Source: Exobasidium rhododendri
Lineage: Eukaryota; Basidiomycota; Exobasidiomycetes; Exobasidiales; Exobasidiaceae
Assembly (NCBI GenBank): GCA_026210745.1
Contig: CP110630.1
Location: forward strand, 186,001 to 250,000
Direction of reading: 5' to 3'
Length of the DNA: 64,000 nt
This document shows positions 10,199 to 20,131 of this stretch, in pieces; within the stretch, counting starts at the first letter, position 1, and every line of letters starts with the position of its first letter. The notes beneath the pieces are model-generated. The model was given only the letters and a program-made list of their open reading frames with translations. It ran no database searches and was not told the origin of the DNA. The translations under genes were made by a program, and so were the position numbers.

Positions 10199-10531
10199 AA
10201 GGGGCCAAGAGAGACGCAGAGCTCGACTACTGCCAAGACCGATGAGTGTGATTATCGTATCTCAATGCTGCCCTACACTGCACCTTTTCATGCGGCCTCC
10301 CCTTATCACGCATTACTATAGTATGATCCTCCTTAGTCAAAAGCAACAAATGCGCACTAATTTAATCTGATCTTAACGTGGGGCTAAAATAGTGTAACAC
10401 GCTAAGCTCGCTTGAAATTTGGGAACACTTATCAAGTGAAGCCGTAATGCAGGCAACAAGGAGGCCCCTTCCTACCTTCTCTTCTTCCTTACTATCAGCA
10501 TTGCATTTCCATCACGACGCCTCTCCGGAAG
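10199..10531. other. Intergenic region, 333 bases
   Basis: Spacer between two array members. Part of it is open in another frame (from 10447) but carries nothing protein-like. The start-proximal part is pyrimidine-rich. No clear TATA element was seen. Confidence 0.5.
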
Positions 10532-12409
10532 ATGATTGCTTTAAAGTTCGCCGTTCTTCTATGTATGTTGAGCATCATTGTCGCTACACCTGCACCCTCG
10601 CCCATGAGTGGAGACAATTTACCACGGCTCCGTACTGGGTCGTCCTCTTCCCGATCTCGCAGGTCAGATCAGCCTTCAGGATCCAGGACAAGTCGGCCTG
10701 CTAGACGACAGACGGACATTGTTGAGCCAAGAACAGCTCGTCCTGATGTGGGATCAGTTCGTATTCGGAGTCGATCACACTCGCACAGTGCACCGGATGA
10801 GGCGCAAGAGGTGGACCATCAATCAACTGCGCAAAGTGGACTACAGCTGCCATCTTATACCCATGAATACAATCCCTATACAGGATACTATGGATACCCT
10901 GGAGACAGTGGTACGCAGTATCAGAATGGCCAGAGTTCCGGCGGCCATCATTCGCGAGGTGCTGGAGCATCCGGGGTGGAGGAGTCTGCACAGTTCACGA
11001 CAGGAGCCTTGATGCAACAAGGTCAAGGAAGTGGCAATTACTGGGATACAGCGGCGCCTTACACTGGCTATTCTGGCAATCTACCGCCTCTTCCAAGCAC
11101 TTATGGATCGACGTCGCAATTTGGAGTACCCGACCTTCCTCCTCTACAGGATGATCAGAACGACTATTCCCACGCTTACTTTGGTCAGGATTACGGCTTC
11201 CATAATCCAACTCTACACCAGCAAGAGCTTCCGAACTACAGTGACGCCATGGCCGGAATGAATATAGGATTGACAAGTCAGCAAGCTGGAACCTTTCCTG
11301 ACATGCCATCTATCCACAACTACTACGACACAGATAGGCAAGTCGGAACGACCGACGTACCGCCTACATTCAGCAACCAGGAAGGCTTATCGGATCTATA
11401 TCACGGTCATGCTCATCGTACCCCCCTGCCGCAGCAAGATGCCCCGCCGGACTATAGCGATGTAAGGACCTCGAGTCAGCAAGTTCCTGCAGACGATGAG
11501 TACGACTGGGCTGATTTTATCATAGGCGACCCTTCTCAACAGCACAGCAGCCCAAGAGTCGACATAGATCCCTCACTTCAAGCAGGCCAACATGCAGCTC
11601 AGACAGGTCATCATGATGCTCAGACGCTGGAAGAATCGTCTGGCCCAGTTGCTCACGGTTACACTCCCTTTCCGCCTCCTGGTGAATACACCTTGCAGTT
11701 CACGATGCCGGACTTCTCGCATTTTAATCCCAATCTGAGTGTATATCTGGCGCTTTCCGATGAACTTCGACAGATTGTAGTGGAACGGGTGCTGCAATTG
11801 CGACCTCTTGTTCCCAAAATCGTACGCTACGAGCTCACCGGCCACCTTCTTCCTCGCTGGGCACGAGATATACTAGGCAACAATGAGGACCGAATCTTTG
11901 CTGCGGTTGATAAGCTCTTCCCTGATAGCGATAGACACCACAAACGTTTCACATCATGGATGATGGGATACGACAGCTTCCAACGGAAGGAAGTGATACG
12001 AAGACTGGTGATGGCGACCTTGCAAAGTGTAGAGACGCTACGAGAGCACATCTACAAGAATGGCCTACATCCTAGAGCAGCAGCGGAGATCCTGAATGCT
12101 AGCTATCTTGAGGAAGTGCAAGTTATTGCAAGGAGATACGGTCTACCCGTCGACGTCGATCAGGGAAGAAGACCGTGGAGTAGAGGTCTGGGTATTCTCC
12201 AGAGTAAAGCGTTACGACAGAGAATGACAAAGTACGGCGTCAAGAGTGATAGAGCTCGATTTGAATTCTTGGCAAAGGCAAAGATTCCGATGGGATACGG
12301 CTTGGCCATGCTACGAGCCAGTGACGAACAGTTCAAGAGTATCATGGACATCTTGGCGTCCTCATCACGCGCACCTTTGCCGTTTTGCGAAGGGATCTTA
12401 GACGTGTAA
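10532..12409 (+). CDS. Array member 5, longest secreted triple-module protein
   Basis: At 625 residues this is the longest array protein; the extra length is all in the linker. The signal peptide covers about residues 1-18 (ends IIVA) and the head is TPAPSPM. The linker carries SRTSRPARR and a PRTARP variant, FGVPDLPPL, and several Tyr/Gly/His-rich stretches. The conserved region starts at GEYTLQF. M1 is LSDELRQIVVERVLQLRP, with the Gln-Arg pair replaced by LRQ. M2 is WMMGYDSFQRKEVI and M3 is WSRGLGILQSKALRQRM. M3 ends with IPMGYGLAMLRASDEQF, close to consensus. Confidence 0.92.
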   Translation: MIALKFAVLLCMLSIIVATPAPSPMSGDNLPRLRTGSSSSRSRRSDQPSGSRTSRPARRQTDIVEPRTARPDVGSVRIRSRSHSHSAPDEAQEVDHQSTAQSGLQLPSYTHEYNPYTGYYGYPGDSGTQYQNGQSSGGHHSRGAGASGVEESAQFTTGALMQQGQGSGNYWDTAAPYTGYSGNLPPLPSTYGSTSQFGVPDLPPLQDDQNDYSHAYFGQDYGFHNPTLHQQELPNYSDAMAGMNIGLTSQQAGTFPDMPSIHNYYDTDRQVGTTDVPPTFSNQEGLSDLYHGHAHRTPLPQQDAPPDYSDVRTSSQQVPADDEYDWADFIIGDPSQQHSSPRVDIDPSLQAGQHAAQTGHHDAQTLEESSGPVAHGYTPFPPPGEYTLQFTMPDFSHFNPNLSVYLALSDELRQIVVERVLQLRPLVPKIVRYELTGHLLPRWARDILGNNEDRIFAAVDKLFPDSDRHHKRFTSWMMGYDSFQRKEVIRRLVMATLQSVETLREHIYKNGLHPRAAAEILNASYLEEVQVIARRYGLPVDVDQGRRPWSRGLGILQSKALRQRMTKYGVKSDRARFEFLAKAKIPMGYGLAMLRASDEQFKSIMDILASSSRAPLPFCEGILDV

Positions 12410-12811
12410 GTCGCGGGTAGAATCCCTGACTTGTCAATGTATTGATAGGACTCGATGATGTCTCTAATTGGTGACACTCGTAGATCCTTGTCACACTCCG
12501 TATATGAACTTCTTTCTTTGCATTACCGATCTCGATTCCTTGTCTCAGCTCTCGTGGTGATTTGAGCATCGACTCGTCACATCTCTGCGTGACTGACGTA
12601 GATGCATGAATCGCAGCCCCTGTACTCTCTCAAATCGGTTCTCAGGAGTGCCTCAATCCGATAAGCAAATCCGATAAGAGAGGAGAAAAGTACAGAGCAA
12701 GGGATGGAGCGAGCAAAGTTGATGGGATATGAGGGCAGCCTATGGCAATAAGGAGTATCTTTTCGTCTTCAACCTGATCCTCCTGAACATTGTTCTGTGT
12801 GCCACTTACCG
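12410..12811. other. Intergenic region, 402 bases
   Basis: Spacer between array members. The frame of the next gene is open from a GTG at 12797, but there is no ATG before 12812. No RNA gene or repeat was recognised. Confidence 0.5.
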
Positions 12812-14536
12812 ATGTTGTCTATCCAGAAGAGCGTAGCACTAGCTATTCTCTGTCACTTCTTATGTGTGTGCATAGCAATCCCGGCACCTTCTCCCATGCA
12901 AGGCCCTCCCAACATCCGCACTGGATCTCGCCGATCAAAGCAGCCTGGTGACTCAGGAGCAAGGACATCGCGTCTTCCAACCCGTTCAACGGAGAATGAT
13001 GTTGCAGGATCTCGCTCAGCTCGCGCCAGTCTCGAGTCATTGAGGGCAGCACGAGCAACAGCGAGGATAAGTAACAGAGCCCATCAGCAAAGTGACACTG
13101 ACTCAATATCGCAAGGTGGTGGGGATGCATATGATCCGATGTCTGAGAGTGCGTCGCAAATTCATGCTCCTCCGATAGATCCTGGTGGTACTACTTATTC
13201 AGCCCCATACTACCCTGATGGTGTAGGAGGAAGCACTTATACGTCGCAAGCTGGTCATCATTCAGGCGGGAACTTTGGTGGATACTTTTCCGGCGAAGGG
13301 AGCGGCTTTCCTTGCCCTCTATCAGACCACACAGATACTCAGGCCTATGGCGGCTACTCGACTCACGGTGCACAGGACCCCTACATGTCGCACGGTGATC
13401 CTTATAACGTCAATTATGGTGCTGTGAGCTCAAGTGCTGCCTATTATCCGCAGTACACGAGTGCGCCTGAAGGAGAAAGCCAGTTCGGAGTACCCGACAT
13501 CCCTTCCCTGGACGATGAGGGTCATCAGGATTATCCTGACCCATACCACCATCATTTGACAGGGACGCAGGGTTCGTATGACGCCTTCTATCCGGCACTG
13601 CATGGAATGGACGTGGGATCATCTAGTCAATTCACCGTACCGGAAGATTATGGTGGACCTCTACCGTCGATGGGCGATGAAGGAGATGATGAACCTATTC
13701 AACAAGATGCGAATGAAGGACAAAGCACTGAAGTCAATCCTTATGATATGAATAAGCCTCTTCGCTGCGTCATCTCTTCCAACCAGGAAGACCCTGGCTG
13801 GCAGTATACTCTGCCTTTCAATTCAGTCTTCAGCTTGAAGCCCAAATATCGCGATGCACCAAACGGGTCGTGGAGGTCACTGGACGACGATCAGAAGGCG
13901 GCTGTTGTCGATCGTATTGCCCAGATCAAGCCTTTCACTACCGCCACTATCCGAAAGTATCTCGAATTCCACTTGACTGCGCACACGGCTATGATGCTGC
14001 TGTGTAACGATCTCGATGTGGTGGAGTCTGGTGTCGCGGAAGTCTACCGTAACTATCAGCAGAAGCTCGCCTATGAGAATCCAAAATGGATGGACGGACT
14101 ACACAACGCACAAAGAAGGGAGGTGATCGAAAAACTCGCCGACGCAACAGTTCAACCAGTAGAAGATCTTCGAGAGCACTTTCTGAAGGTGGACGCTCCT
14201 CAGGCCGCAGCATGGGCGATTCTGAATGCCAGTGGAAGAGACGAGCTCCTTGCCATTGCTCAGATGTATGGCCTCTTCATACCGCAGAGTAGTGCAGCAC
14301 TTGTGTGGCAAAGAGGAGCGGGGAAGATGCAGATGAAAGCGCTCCTTCACAGGATGATGACGAGGGCCAAGATCACGAGCAAGAAGACGTACAACATCCT
14401 GGCGAGAAAGTACATTCCAAGCGGGTTTGCACTGACGATGCTGAAGCTCAACGACGCCCTTTTTGACGACACCATGCATAGTCTACTGTATGAGCATAAA
14501 CTGCCGCAGTACTGGCAGGTAGACAGTTCAGAGTAG
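12812..14536 (+). CDS. Array member 6, secreted triple-module protein
   Basis: A 574-residue protein. ATG 12812 starts a signal peptide of about 22 residues (ends VCIA) followed by the head IPAPSPM. The linker has ARTSRLPTRS and SRSARAS (TSR-type motifs) and FGVPDIPSL. The conserved region contains M1 LDDDQKAAVVDRIAQIKPF, M2 WMDGLHNAQRREVI and M3 WQRGAGKMQMKALLHRMM. The M3 end is IPSGFALTMLKLNDALF. The tail is short and acidic. The second helix of M2 (LREHFLKV) closely matches the neighbour at 10532 (LREHIYK). Confidence 0.92.
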   Translation: MLSIQKSVALAILCHFLCVCIAIPAPSPMQGPPNIRTGSRRSKQPGDSGARTSRLPTRSTENDVAGSRSARASLESLRAARATARISNRAHQQSDTDSISQGGGDAYDPMSESASQIHAPPIDPGGTTYSAPYYPDGVGGSTYTSQAGHHSGGNFGGYFSGEGSGFPCPLSDHTDTQAYGGYSTHGAQDPYMSHGDPYNVNYGAVSSSAAYYPQYTSAPEGESQFGVPDIPSLDDEGHQDYPDPYHHHLTGTQGSYDAFYPALHGMDVGSSSQFTVPEDYGGPLPSMGDEGDDEPIQQDANEGQSTEVNPYDMNKPLRCVISSNQEDPGWQYTLPFNSVFSLKPKYRDAPNGSWRSLDDDQKAAVVDRIAQIKPFTTATIRKYLEFHLTAHTAMMLLCNDLDVVESGVAEVYRNYQQKLAYENPKWMDGLHNAQRREVIEKLADATVQPVEDLREHFLKVDAPQAAAWAILNASGRDELLAIAQMYGLFIPQSSAALVWQRGAGKMQMKALLHRMMTRAKITSKKTYNILARKYIPSGFALTMLKLNDALFDDTMHSLLYEHKLPQYWQVDSSE

Positions 14537-14849
14537 ATACGAGATTTGTAGAAGCGAGGATGTATCCCTTAATCAGAACAAGATGTTTTACCGAGTGGTT
14601 GCCGCTACACCGTGATAATGGCTGATACTTATGAGGGGGGCACAGAGGAAATTGTAGACTGCAGCGCCCACGCATGATCCTTCGTACTGTGGTGCAGGGA
14701 TAGGGCCGCGCTCAGAAACGGTGCTGACGCCGGAACCTCCTCTTCATTCTCGAAAATTGCTCCCAGGAAGATACTACCAACGAGTGAGGAAGCCGTCTTC
14801 ATCTCACACCTCTCTTCCTCTCCTTTACGTTCTTGCAGCTACATATATC
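14537..14849. other. Intergenic region, 313 bases
   Basis: Spacer between array members. The following frame is open back to a GTG at 14721, but no ATG occurs before 14850. Nothing else was recognised. Confidence 0.5.
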
Positions 14850-16349
14850 ATGGTCGGCTTCTCTCCAGCTGCCTCGATCTTGTCTACCTGTAGTATCTTA
14901 TTGGAAGCTTGCTCAGGCAGACCATTTCCTTTGCCCATGAACGACGGTCGAGGTAGCTATCCCTTCCTTAGTGACGCAAATGCAACACAGTTACCTATAC
15001 CCGGCTACGATTCCGACTTTCCTCTTCTTCCCGGTAGTATCACGCATGGGCAGCTCGAGAGTCGCTCCACACGGCCAAAAGACAACGCAGGAACAAGTAA
15101 CAGTACGACACCGTCGCCAAACTCTCCAGATCAGTACTTCTACTTTGATCAGGCCGGTCACTTTCTCGATCATCAGGACAGGCTCGGAAAGTCTCACTCA
15201 TCATCCTTTCAAGATCGACTTGTCCACTCAATGACCCAAGAAAATGAGCGAGCAGGAGGCGGTGATCCTTTCACACACTCCGCACAAGCGGAACGCAACA
15301 TGAGACATCAAACCATTCCTCCTTCCTCCTTCCTTTCTAGTCACATGGATGATGCCGCGACTCGACATCCTAATCCAGCCAGTTCTCACCGTGAAAGTAT
15401 GCAAACCTGGCCCTGCAGTATTACACCTGACTATGTACACCTGTACCTCAGCCGTCAACCGCATCTGTTGGACAGTCAGAACTTGCCTGCAGGTTACAAT
15501 CAGGTACTAAACTCAAATGGTATTGCCTCTTCTAGCGATGCATGGCATGATAATTCACCGGGCAAGGCCAGCGGTACATTTCCTCCCATACTTTATCCCC
15601 ATCACGGTGATATAGCATGGGATTACAGACCTAAGGAGTATGTCTTGGAGTACGATGACAAGTTCGAGTCGACGAGTGACAGCAGCGATGAACTTGTATG
15701 GTGCAATCTCAATCAGGACCAAAAGTGTGTCGTCGTCGACCTAATACACAAAGCGAGACCATACATGGAGACGTATATTCGCAAGGAGATCGCAAACAAG
15801 TTGACAGCACGTCGAGCCCGGGCATTACTGAGCAAGAGCGAAGATCTCATCGACGCAGCCGTGGAGGAAATGTATCCGTTCGACATGAACAAAGGCGGCC
15901 CAGGCGGCGTACCATGGATGAAGGGACTTTCCAAAGCACAACGACTCGAGGTGATCGACAAAGTGGCAAATGCTACTTACCAACCTGCTGACGCACTGCG
16001 AGATTTGTTCCTCCGCAAGAAGATTACACCGGGGCTTGCGCAACAATTTTTGAACAGCAACACTCCGCAGAACGTCCGACAGCTCGCAGAGTACTACTGT
16101 CTCACGGTGCCTGTTGATGACGAGACCGTGTTGCCGTGGCAGAGAGGGGCCAGCAATCTGCAGTTGAAAGCGATTCGACAGCGAATGACGGAGAGTACGG
16201 TCTGTAGGTCTAAACCATGCTTCAAACTGCTCAAGAAGCCGTACATTCCCGCGTATTTCGGGCTCAAGATCCTCCGCGCGGACGAGACGGACTTTGCCAG
16301 GATAGTAAAGTGGATGAGATGCGGCGGCGCTCTTCCGCCTCCAGTGTGA
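14850..16349 (+). CDS. Array member 7, secreted triple-module protein
   Basis: A 499-residue protein. The ATG at 14850 gives a signal peptide of about 23 residues (ends EACSG) and the head RPFPLPM. The linker is Ser/His/Pro-rich and lacks true TSR and TRDFL motifs; only a loose ESRSTRPKD is present. The conserved region begins PKEYVLEYDDKF. M1 is LNQDQKCVVVDLIHKARPY, M2 WMKGLSKAQRLEVI and M3 WQRGASNLQLKAIRQRM. The M3 end reads IPAYFGLKILRADETDF. The loop between M1 and M2 is Gly-rich (NKGGPGGVP), unlike the charged loop of most paralogs. Confidence 0.9.
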   Translation: MVGFSPAASILSTCSILLEACSGRPFPLPMNDGRGSYPFLSDANATQLPIPGYDSDFPLLPGSITHGQLESRSTRPKDNAGTSNSTTPSPNSPDQYFYFDQAGHFLDHQDRLGKSHSSSFQDRLVHSMTQENERAGGGDPFTHSAQAERNMRHQTIPPSSFLSSHMDDAATRHPNPASSHRESMQTWPCSITPDYVHLYLSRQPHLLDSQNLPAGYNQVLNSNGIASSSDAWHDNSPGKASGTFPPILYPHHGDIAWDYRPKEYVLEYDDKFESTSDSSDELVWCNLNQDQKCVVVDLIHKARPYMETYIRKEIANKLTARRARALLSKSEDLIDAAVEEMYPFDMNKGGPGGVPWMKGLSKAQRLEVIDKVANATYQPADALRDLFLRKKITPGLAQQFLNSNTPQNVRQLAEYYCLTVPVDDETVLPWQRGASNLQLKAIRQRMTESTVCRSKPCFKLLKKPYIPAYFGLKILRADETDFARIVKWMRCGGALPPPV

Positions 16350-16743
16350 CCCTGCAATTCAATCTAATCATCATTCTGTGTGATCTTTTCTGTCAGGATT
16401 GAGCCGAGTTGTCGCTTCATCTTGCACGTCATGTAGCGAGGAAGTCAATAGACAGAATTCGAGTCACATGAAAGGCCGTCTCTGAAACTGGTAAGTCACA
16501 CCGTGAAGTGACGAGTTAGGATGAGACTACGTAATTACAACTGTGAGCTTGAGCATGAAGGCATCGCACAAATCTTGTCCTGCCAAGTGCTCTGCACCGC
16601 CTTACTATTTCCGGCTCCTCTTCGGCCTCTTATCGTTGTTGGGCGACTTAGCAGCAGCATGAAGGTTACTTCTTATGCGTAAGAACACATACACATATAA
16701 AGAGGCGCGACACTCTTCCTACTCATCCTGTCTCCCCTGAACA
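16350..16743. other. Intergenic region, 394 bases
   Basis: Spacer holding the promoter of the gene at 16744, including a TATA-like element at 16696-16703. Nothing else was recognised. Confidence 0.5.
16696..16703 (+). promoter_or_regulatory. TATA-like element of the gene at 16744
   Basis: TATAAAGA lies about 41 bases before the ATG at 16744. The sequence between is pyrimidine-rich, as expected for a short leader. Confidence 0.5.
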
Positions 16744-18222
16744 ATGACCATATTATCGGAAGTCCTAGTCGTAGCGGTACTGCTCTGCCTCAGCGCAGTC
16801 AATGTCGCCGTCTCCGCCCCCATGGACAGAGGGAAGCACCCGGTGGAGGACAACTTACCACAGGGCCTGCAATCTATTCGCATCGGAGATCGCTCCTCTC
16901 GACGGTCTGGTCTATCGGAGTCGCAAACTTCACGAGCTCGCGGACGCAGTACACGAGAAAGTGGATCGCGAACATCTCGCCTGGAGAGACCGAGCCCTCA
17001 AGTAGATGTTGGGGGGTCCAGTAGTGGCGATCACAATCTGTACAGTGACGACGCTGCTCATTCGACATCATATACCAGGGACTTCCTGCAGAATCTCGTC
17101 GGACAAACGCCGTACGGGGATGAAGCGACGGCTTCTGGTGACCTGCAAGAGCCGCCGAGCGAGCATCTCTACTACGCACCCGTGGTCGACTATTTTGGGG
17201 TGGGGAGTCAACAGGGTCAGCATTCCGGTCAGGGACATGACCAACACTACGATCAAGGACAAGGCGACTCACATGTCCACAGAGCCTACCTGCAGAATTA
17301 TGGGCAGATCAGTCATCAGTATCAACAAGGACATCCAGGGACTATGTATGACCAGGGCAACGAACACCTTCAAAGAATGGACGCCGATACATCTGGTGTG
17401 TCGCCGGACGATCACGCTGCCTACCATCCTGACATGAATCAATACGGCGAGGATACTATTCAGCAGCAGCCTGATCACGCATACGGCAGCCTGAACGACG
17501 ATGGCATCCCCCACGAGTACACTCTGCAAATCAAGACGACCTTCCGACAGCCAGGTGAGAATGAGACGTGGTTTGACTGCCTGGACGGTCATCAGTCGAT
17601 GTTCATCATCGACAGCATCTCCCAAATCAAGCCTTATCTCGACGACACCATCACAAAAAGACTGCGCGACAAGTTGGATGCTGCCAAGGTTGCAGCTTTT
17701 CTGAGCAGAGACCCGACAAGAATACTACTTGCGACAGAGAGTATGTTTCCAGAGGAGAACTTGTCGAAATACTCTAGAAGTAATCCGTGGATGCTAGGCC
17801 TGAAGATTCCGGAACGAAGACACTTGATCGACATGCTATCGGAGGAAATCACGGAAGCGCGAGATGATCTGAGGGAGCTCTTTTCACGACGCAGAGTGCC
17901 GCCGAGAGTCGCAAAAGAGATGCTGGACGGGGATGCTGAGGTGCGCAGATCTTATGCGGCGGCATTCAATTTATATGCCTTGCCAACGGAGCGGACATTG
18001 GACTGGCACAAGGGATTGAGTCGGATTCAGAAGGAAGCCCTGATTCAGAGGATGATGGCGACGGGAAAGAGAGGCCTGTCGAGGGGGTACATCCTCACAC
18101 TCCTTCGCAGTCCATACATTGCACCGGGATTTGGCAAGATGATGCTGCGGGTAGGAGACGCAGAGTTTATCGATCTGTTTCAAATTCTCAAGGCGGTGGC
18201 CAGGCCGAAGAAGGAGGGCTAG
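16744..18222 (+). CDS. Array member 8, secreted triple-module protein with both TSR and TRDFL motifs
   Basis: A 492-residue protein. Signal peptide of about 24 residues (ends NVAVS), then the shortest head, APMD. The linker combines two linker motifs usually found in different members: QTSRARG and SRTSRLERP, then YTRDFLQNL. It is followed by a Gly/His/Gln/Tyr-rich stretch. The conserved region is among the more divergent on this arm. M1 is LDGHQSMFIIDSISQIKPY, M2 WMLGLKIPERRHLI, and M3 WHKGLSRIQKEALIQRMM. The loop after M2 is shortened (EVRRSYAAAFNLYAL). M3 ends IAPGFGKMMLRVGDAEF. Confidence 0.92.
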   Translation: MTILSEVLVVAVLLCLSAVNVAVSAPMDRGKHPVEDNLPQGLQSIRIGDRSSRRSGLSESQTSRARGRSTRESGSRTSRLERPSPQVDVGGSSSGDHNLYSDDAAHSTSYTRDFLQNLVGQTPYGDEATASGDLQEPPSEHLYYAPVVDYFGVGSQQGQHSGQGHDQHYDQGQGDSHVHRAYLQNYGQISHQYQQGHPGTMYDQGNEHLQRMDADTSGVSPDDHAAYHPDMNQYGEDTIQQQPDHAYGSLNDDGIPHEYTLQIKTTFRQPGENETWFDCLDGHQSMFIIDSISQIKPYLDDTITKRLRDKLDAAKVAAFLSRDPTRILLATESMFPEENLSKYSRSNPWMLGLKIPERRHLIDMLSEEITEARDDLRELFSRRRVPPRVAKEMLDGDAEVRRSYAAAFNLYALPTERTLDWHKGLSRIQKEALIQRMMATGKRGLSRGYILTLLRSPYIAPGFGKMMLRVGDAEFIDLFQILKAVARPKKEG

Positions 18223-18571
18223 CCGCATTCTTGCAGGCTATCGACTTGCATAGCACATTTCTCCTTCTGTACCCACGACTGTTCTCCGTGTGACACAGCG
18301 CGGCACACTATTCGAATGCATGATATATAAACTCCTGTACCATGTCCATGCGCCTGCTTGCTATAGTCATCGCACAGGAACAGACTTGGCGCTACTCCGG
18401 CGGAAATGCCTTTCCATCTGTTCTCATGTGCTGACCTGAGGGTTGGATGCTGTCATGTGATGCATCCCCTCCATACGAGCGCAACTTCAAGCCTTGATGC
18501 ATACGTAAAGACCTGAAAAGGAATCTTTCACATCTCGCTTTCCCTCTTCACATCCGTCTCAAAGATTCACA
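18223..18571. other. Intergenic region, 349 bases
   Basis: Spacer between array members. An AT-rich TATATAAA sits near 18323, about 245 bases before the next ATG, rather far for a TATA box unless the leader is long. Nothing else was recognised. Confidence 0.45.
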
Positions 18572-19951
18572 ATGACGCACTCTTCTCACACTGTGCTCTC
18601 TATGCTCTTCTTGTGCTTTTACTGCTTTCGTGTAGTCACGTCTGTACCCACGCCGGTACCTGCACCAGGCCCCATGCACAATCACAAAGCAAAAGAAGTC
18701 GTTCAGATCGACTCCTCCTCTGCGTCGTCTTCTGAGGGCGCTTCCCCTCGCATCAAGAAAGTCTACGTCGGTCTGCGTCCTAGAAGCGACGGTACGAGGG
18801 ACTTTTTATCAACGTTTGGCTCAAGTTCAGTGGGGCAGGACATTCATGATGTCCAGGGCAGAGATCGAGCTGCTTTTGCTTATTCTTATCAGAACACTGA
18901 GGCACACGCCGCTCACCATCGACAAGACACTACACATGAAATTATGGCACACCAATATCCTGGTCAAAGCACCGTCCCACACACGATGCACCCACCGCAA
19001 CATCACCTTCCCATCGACACTCAGGGTACGGCGCTCTATCCGGTGCATCACTCCTCGCCCCTTCATCAGCAAGCAGGTCCATCTGCACAGCAACAGCATG
19101 GAGTACAACCAGTCCTGCACGACGACGCTCAAAAGGCCGAAGTCGACGCCACTGATGCGTTCCAGGACTACATGCACAGCCGTCTCGCAGCTATAGCCAC
19201 GCAGGCGAGTTCGTACTTTGCTTCCAGTGCAGATGGAATGGATCCGACTCGAGTGCAGCCCGAGTACATGATCCGCTTCGACCCTTCCTTTTCCTTTGAC
19301 AACGAGATCGACTCTGTGTTCTACAAGCTGGACAAGCTGCAGCGAATGATTGTCATCGATCGGGTCAGCCAGATACGCCCGTACCGAATCGACTCGATCC
19401 GCAAAGCCCTACAGCGGAAGATGAGCGCTCCCGTGGCGAGAGCGCTTCTCAGTGGTGATGTAGCCGAGGTAGAGGCGGGTGTCGAGTGCATCTATCCGAT
19501 CGAGAGGAAGAAAAAGGGCTTCATGCAGCCGCCGTGGATGTTCGGTCTCGATAATGCACAGCGAAGACAGGTCATCGCACTACTGGCCAACGCAACGCAG
19601 CAAAGCACCGACGATCTTCGCGAACTTTTTCTGACCAGGAAGATCGAACCTTTTGTGTCGTGGCAGATACTGAGCGCACCCAGTCTGCACCAACTCGTCC
19701 ATCTCGCCTACACTCACGGACTGATCATCGCAGGAGAGAGAAGAAAGTGCCTCACCTGGCAAAGAGGTCTCAGTGTGCTGCAGAGAAAGGCGGTCATTCA
19801 GCGGATGATGGGGAGTGGAATTGTGAGGAAGCAGTACTGCTACGAGTTGTTCCAAAGACCGTTCATCCCCGCTGGATTCGGGCTGGTGATGTTGCGGGTG
19901 AATGAGGAAGCATTCCAGCAGATCATGGCGATACTCAAGGGCAAGGAGTGA
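18572..19951 (+). CDS. Array member 9, secreted triple-module protein, near-consensus modules
   Basis: A 459-residue protein and a good reference for the domain. Signal peptide of about 24 residues (ends VVTS), then the head VPTPVPAPGPM, with five X-Pro dipeptides. The linker holds GTRDFLSTFG and is His/Gln-rich. The three modules align almost residue for residue. M1 is LDKLQRMIVIDRVSQIRPY then SIRKALQ. M2 is WMFGLDNAQRRQVI then DLRELFL. M3 is WQRGLSVLQRKAVIQRMM then YCYELFQ. The end is IPAGFGLVMLRVNEEAF. The linker segment KEVVQIDSSS resembles KEVMHIDATS of the gene at 21895, so the two are likely close duplicates. Confidence 0.93.
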   Translation: MTHSSHTVLSMLFLCFYCFRVVTSVPTPVPAPGPMHNHKAKEVVQIDSSSASSSEGASPRIKKVYVGLRPRSDGTRDFLSTFGSSSVGQDIHDVQGRDRAAFAYSYQNTEAHAAHHRQDTTHEIMAHQYPGQSTVPHTMHPPQHHLPIDTQGTALYPVHHSSPLHQQAGPSAQQQHGVQPVLHDDAQKAEVDATDAFQDYMHSRLAAIATQASSYFASSADGMDPTRVQPEYMIRFDPSFSFDNEIDSVFYKLDKLQRMIVIDRVSQIRPYRIDSIRKALQRKMSAPVARALLSGDVAEVEAGVECIYPIERKKKGFMQPPWMFGLDNAQRRQVIALLANATQQSTDDLRELFLTRKIEPFVSWQILSAPSLHQLVHLAYTHGLIIAGERRKCLTWQRGLSVLQRKAVIQRMMGSGIVRKQYCYELFQRPFIPAGFGLVMLRVNEEAFQQIMAILKGKE

Positions 19952-20131
19952 CATTCATCCTTCCCGGCCTGATGAGGATGACTAGAGTGGATCTCCGCCC
20001 GAGCAGCACCGAAGCAGTACACACTACCTAGGCACGAGGGCACGGTCACTTCTTTTCCCCTCGGTATCTTTACGGCGGGCTATCAGGCTGATCTCACTTC
20101 CTCGTCTTTTTTTCTTCTCACCACATCGACA

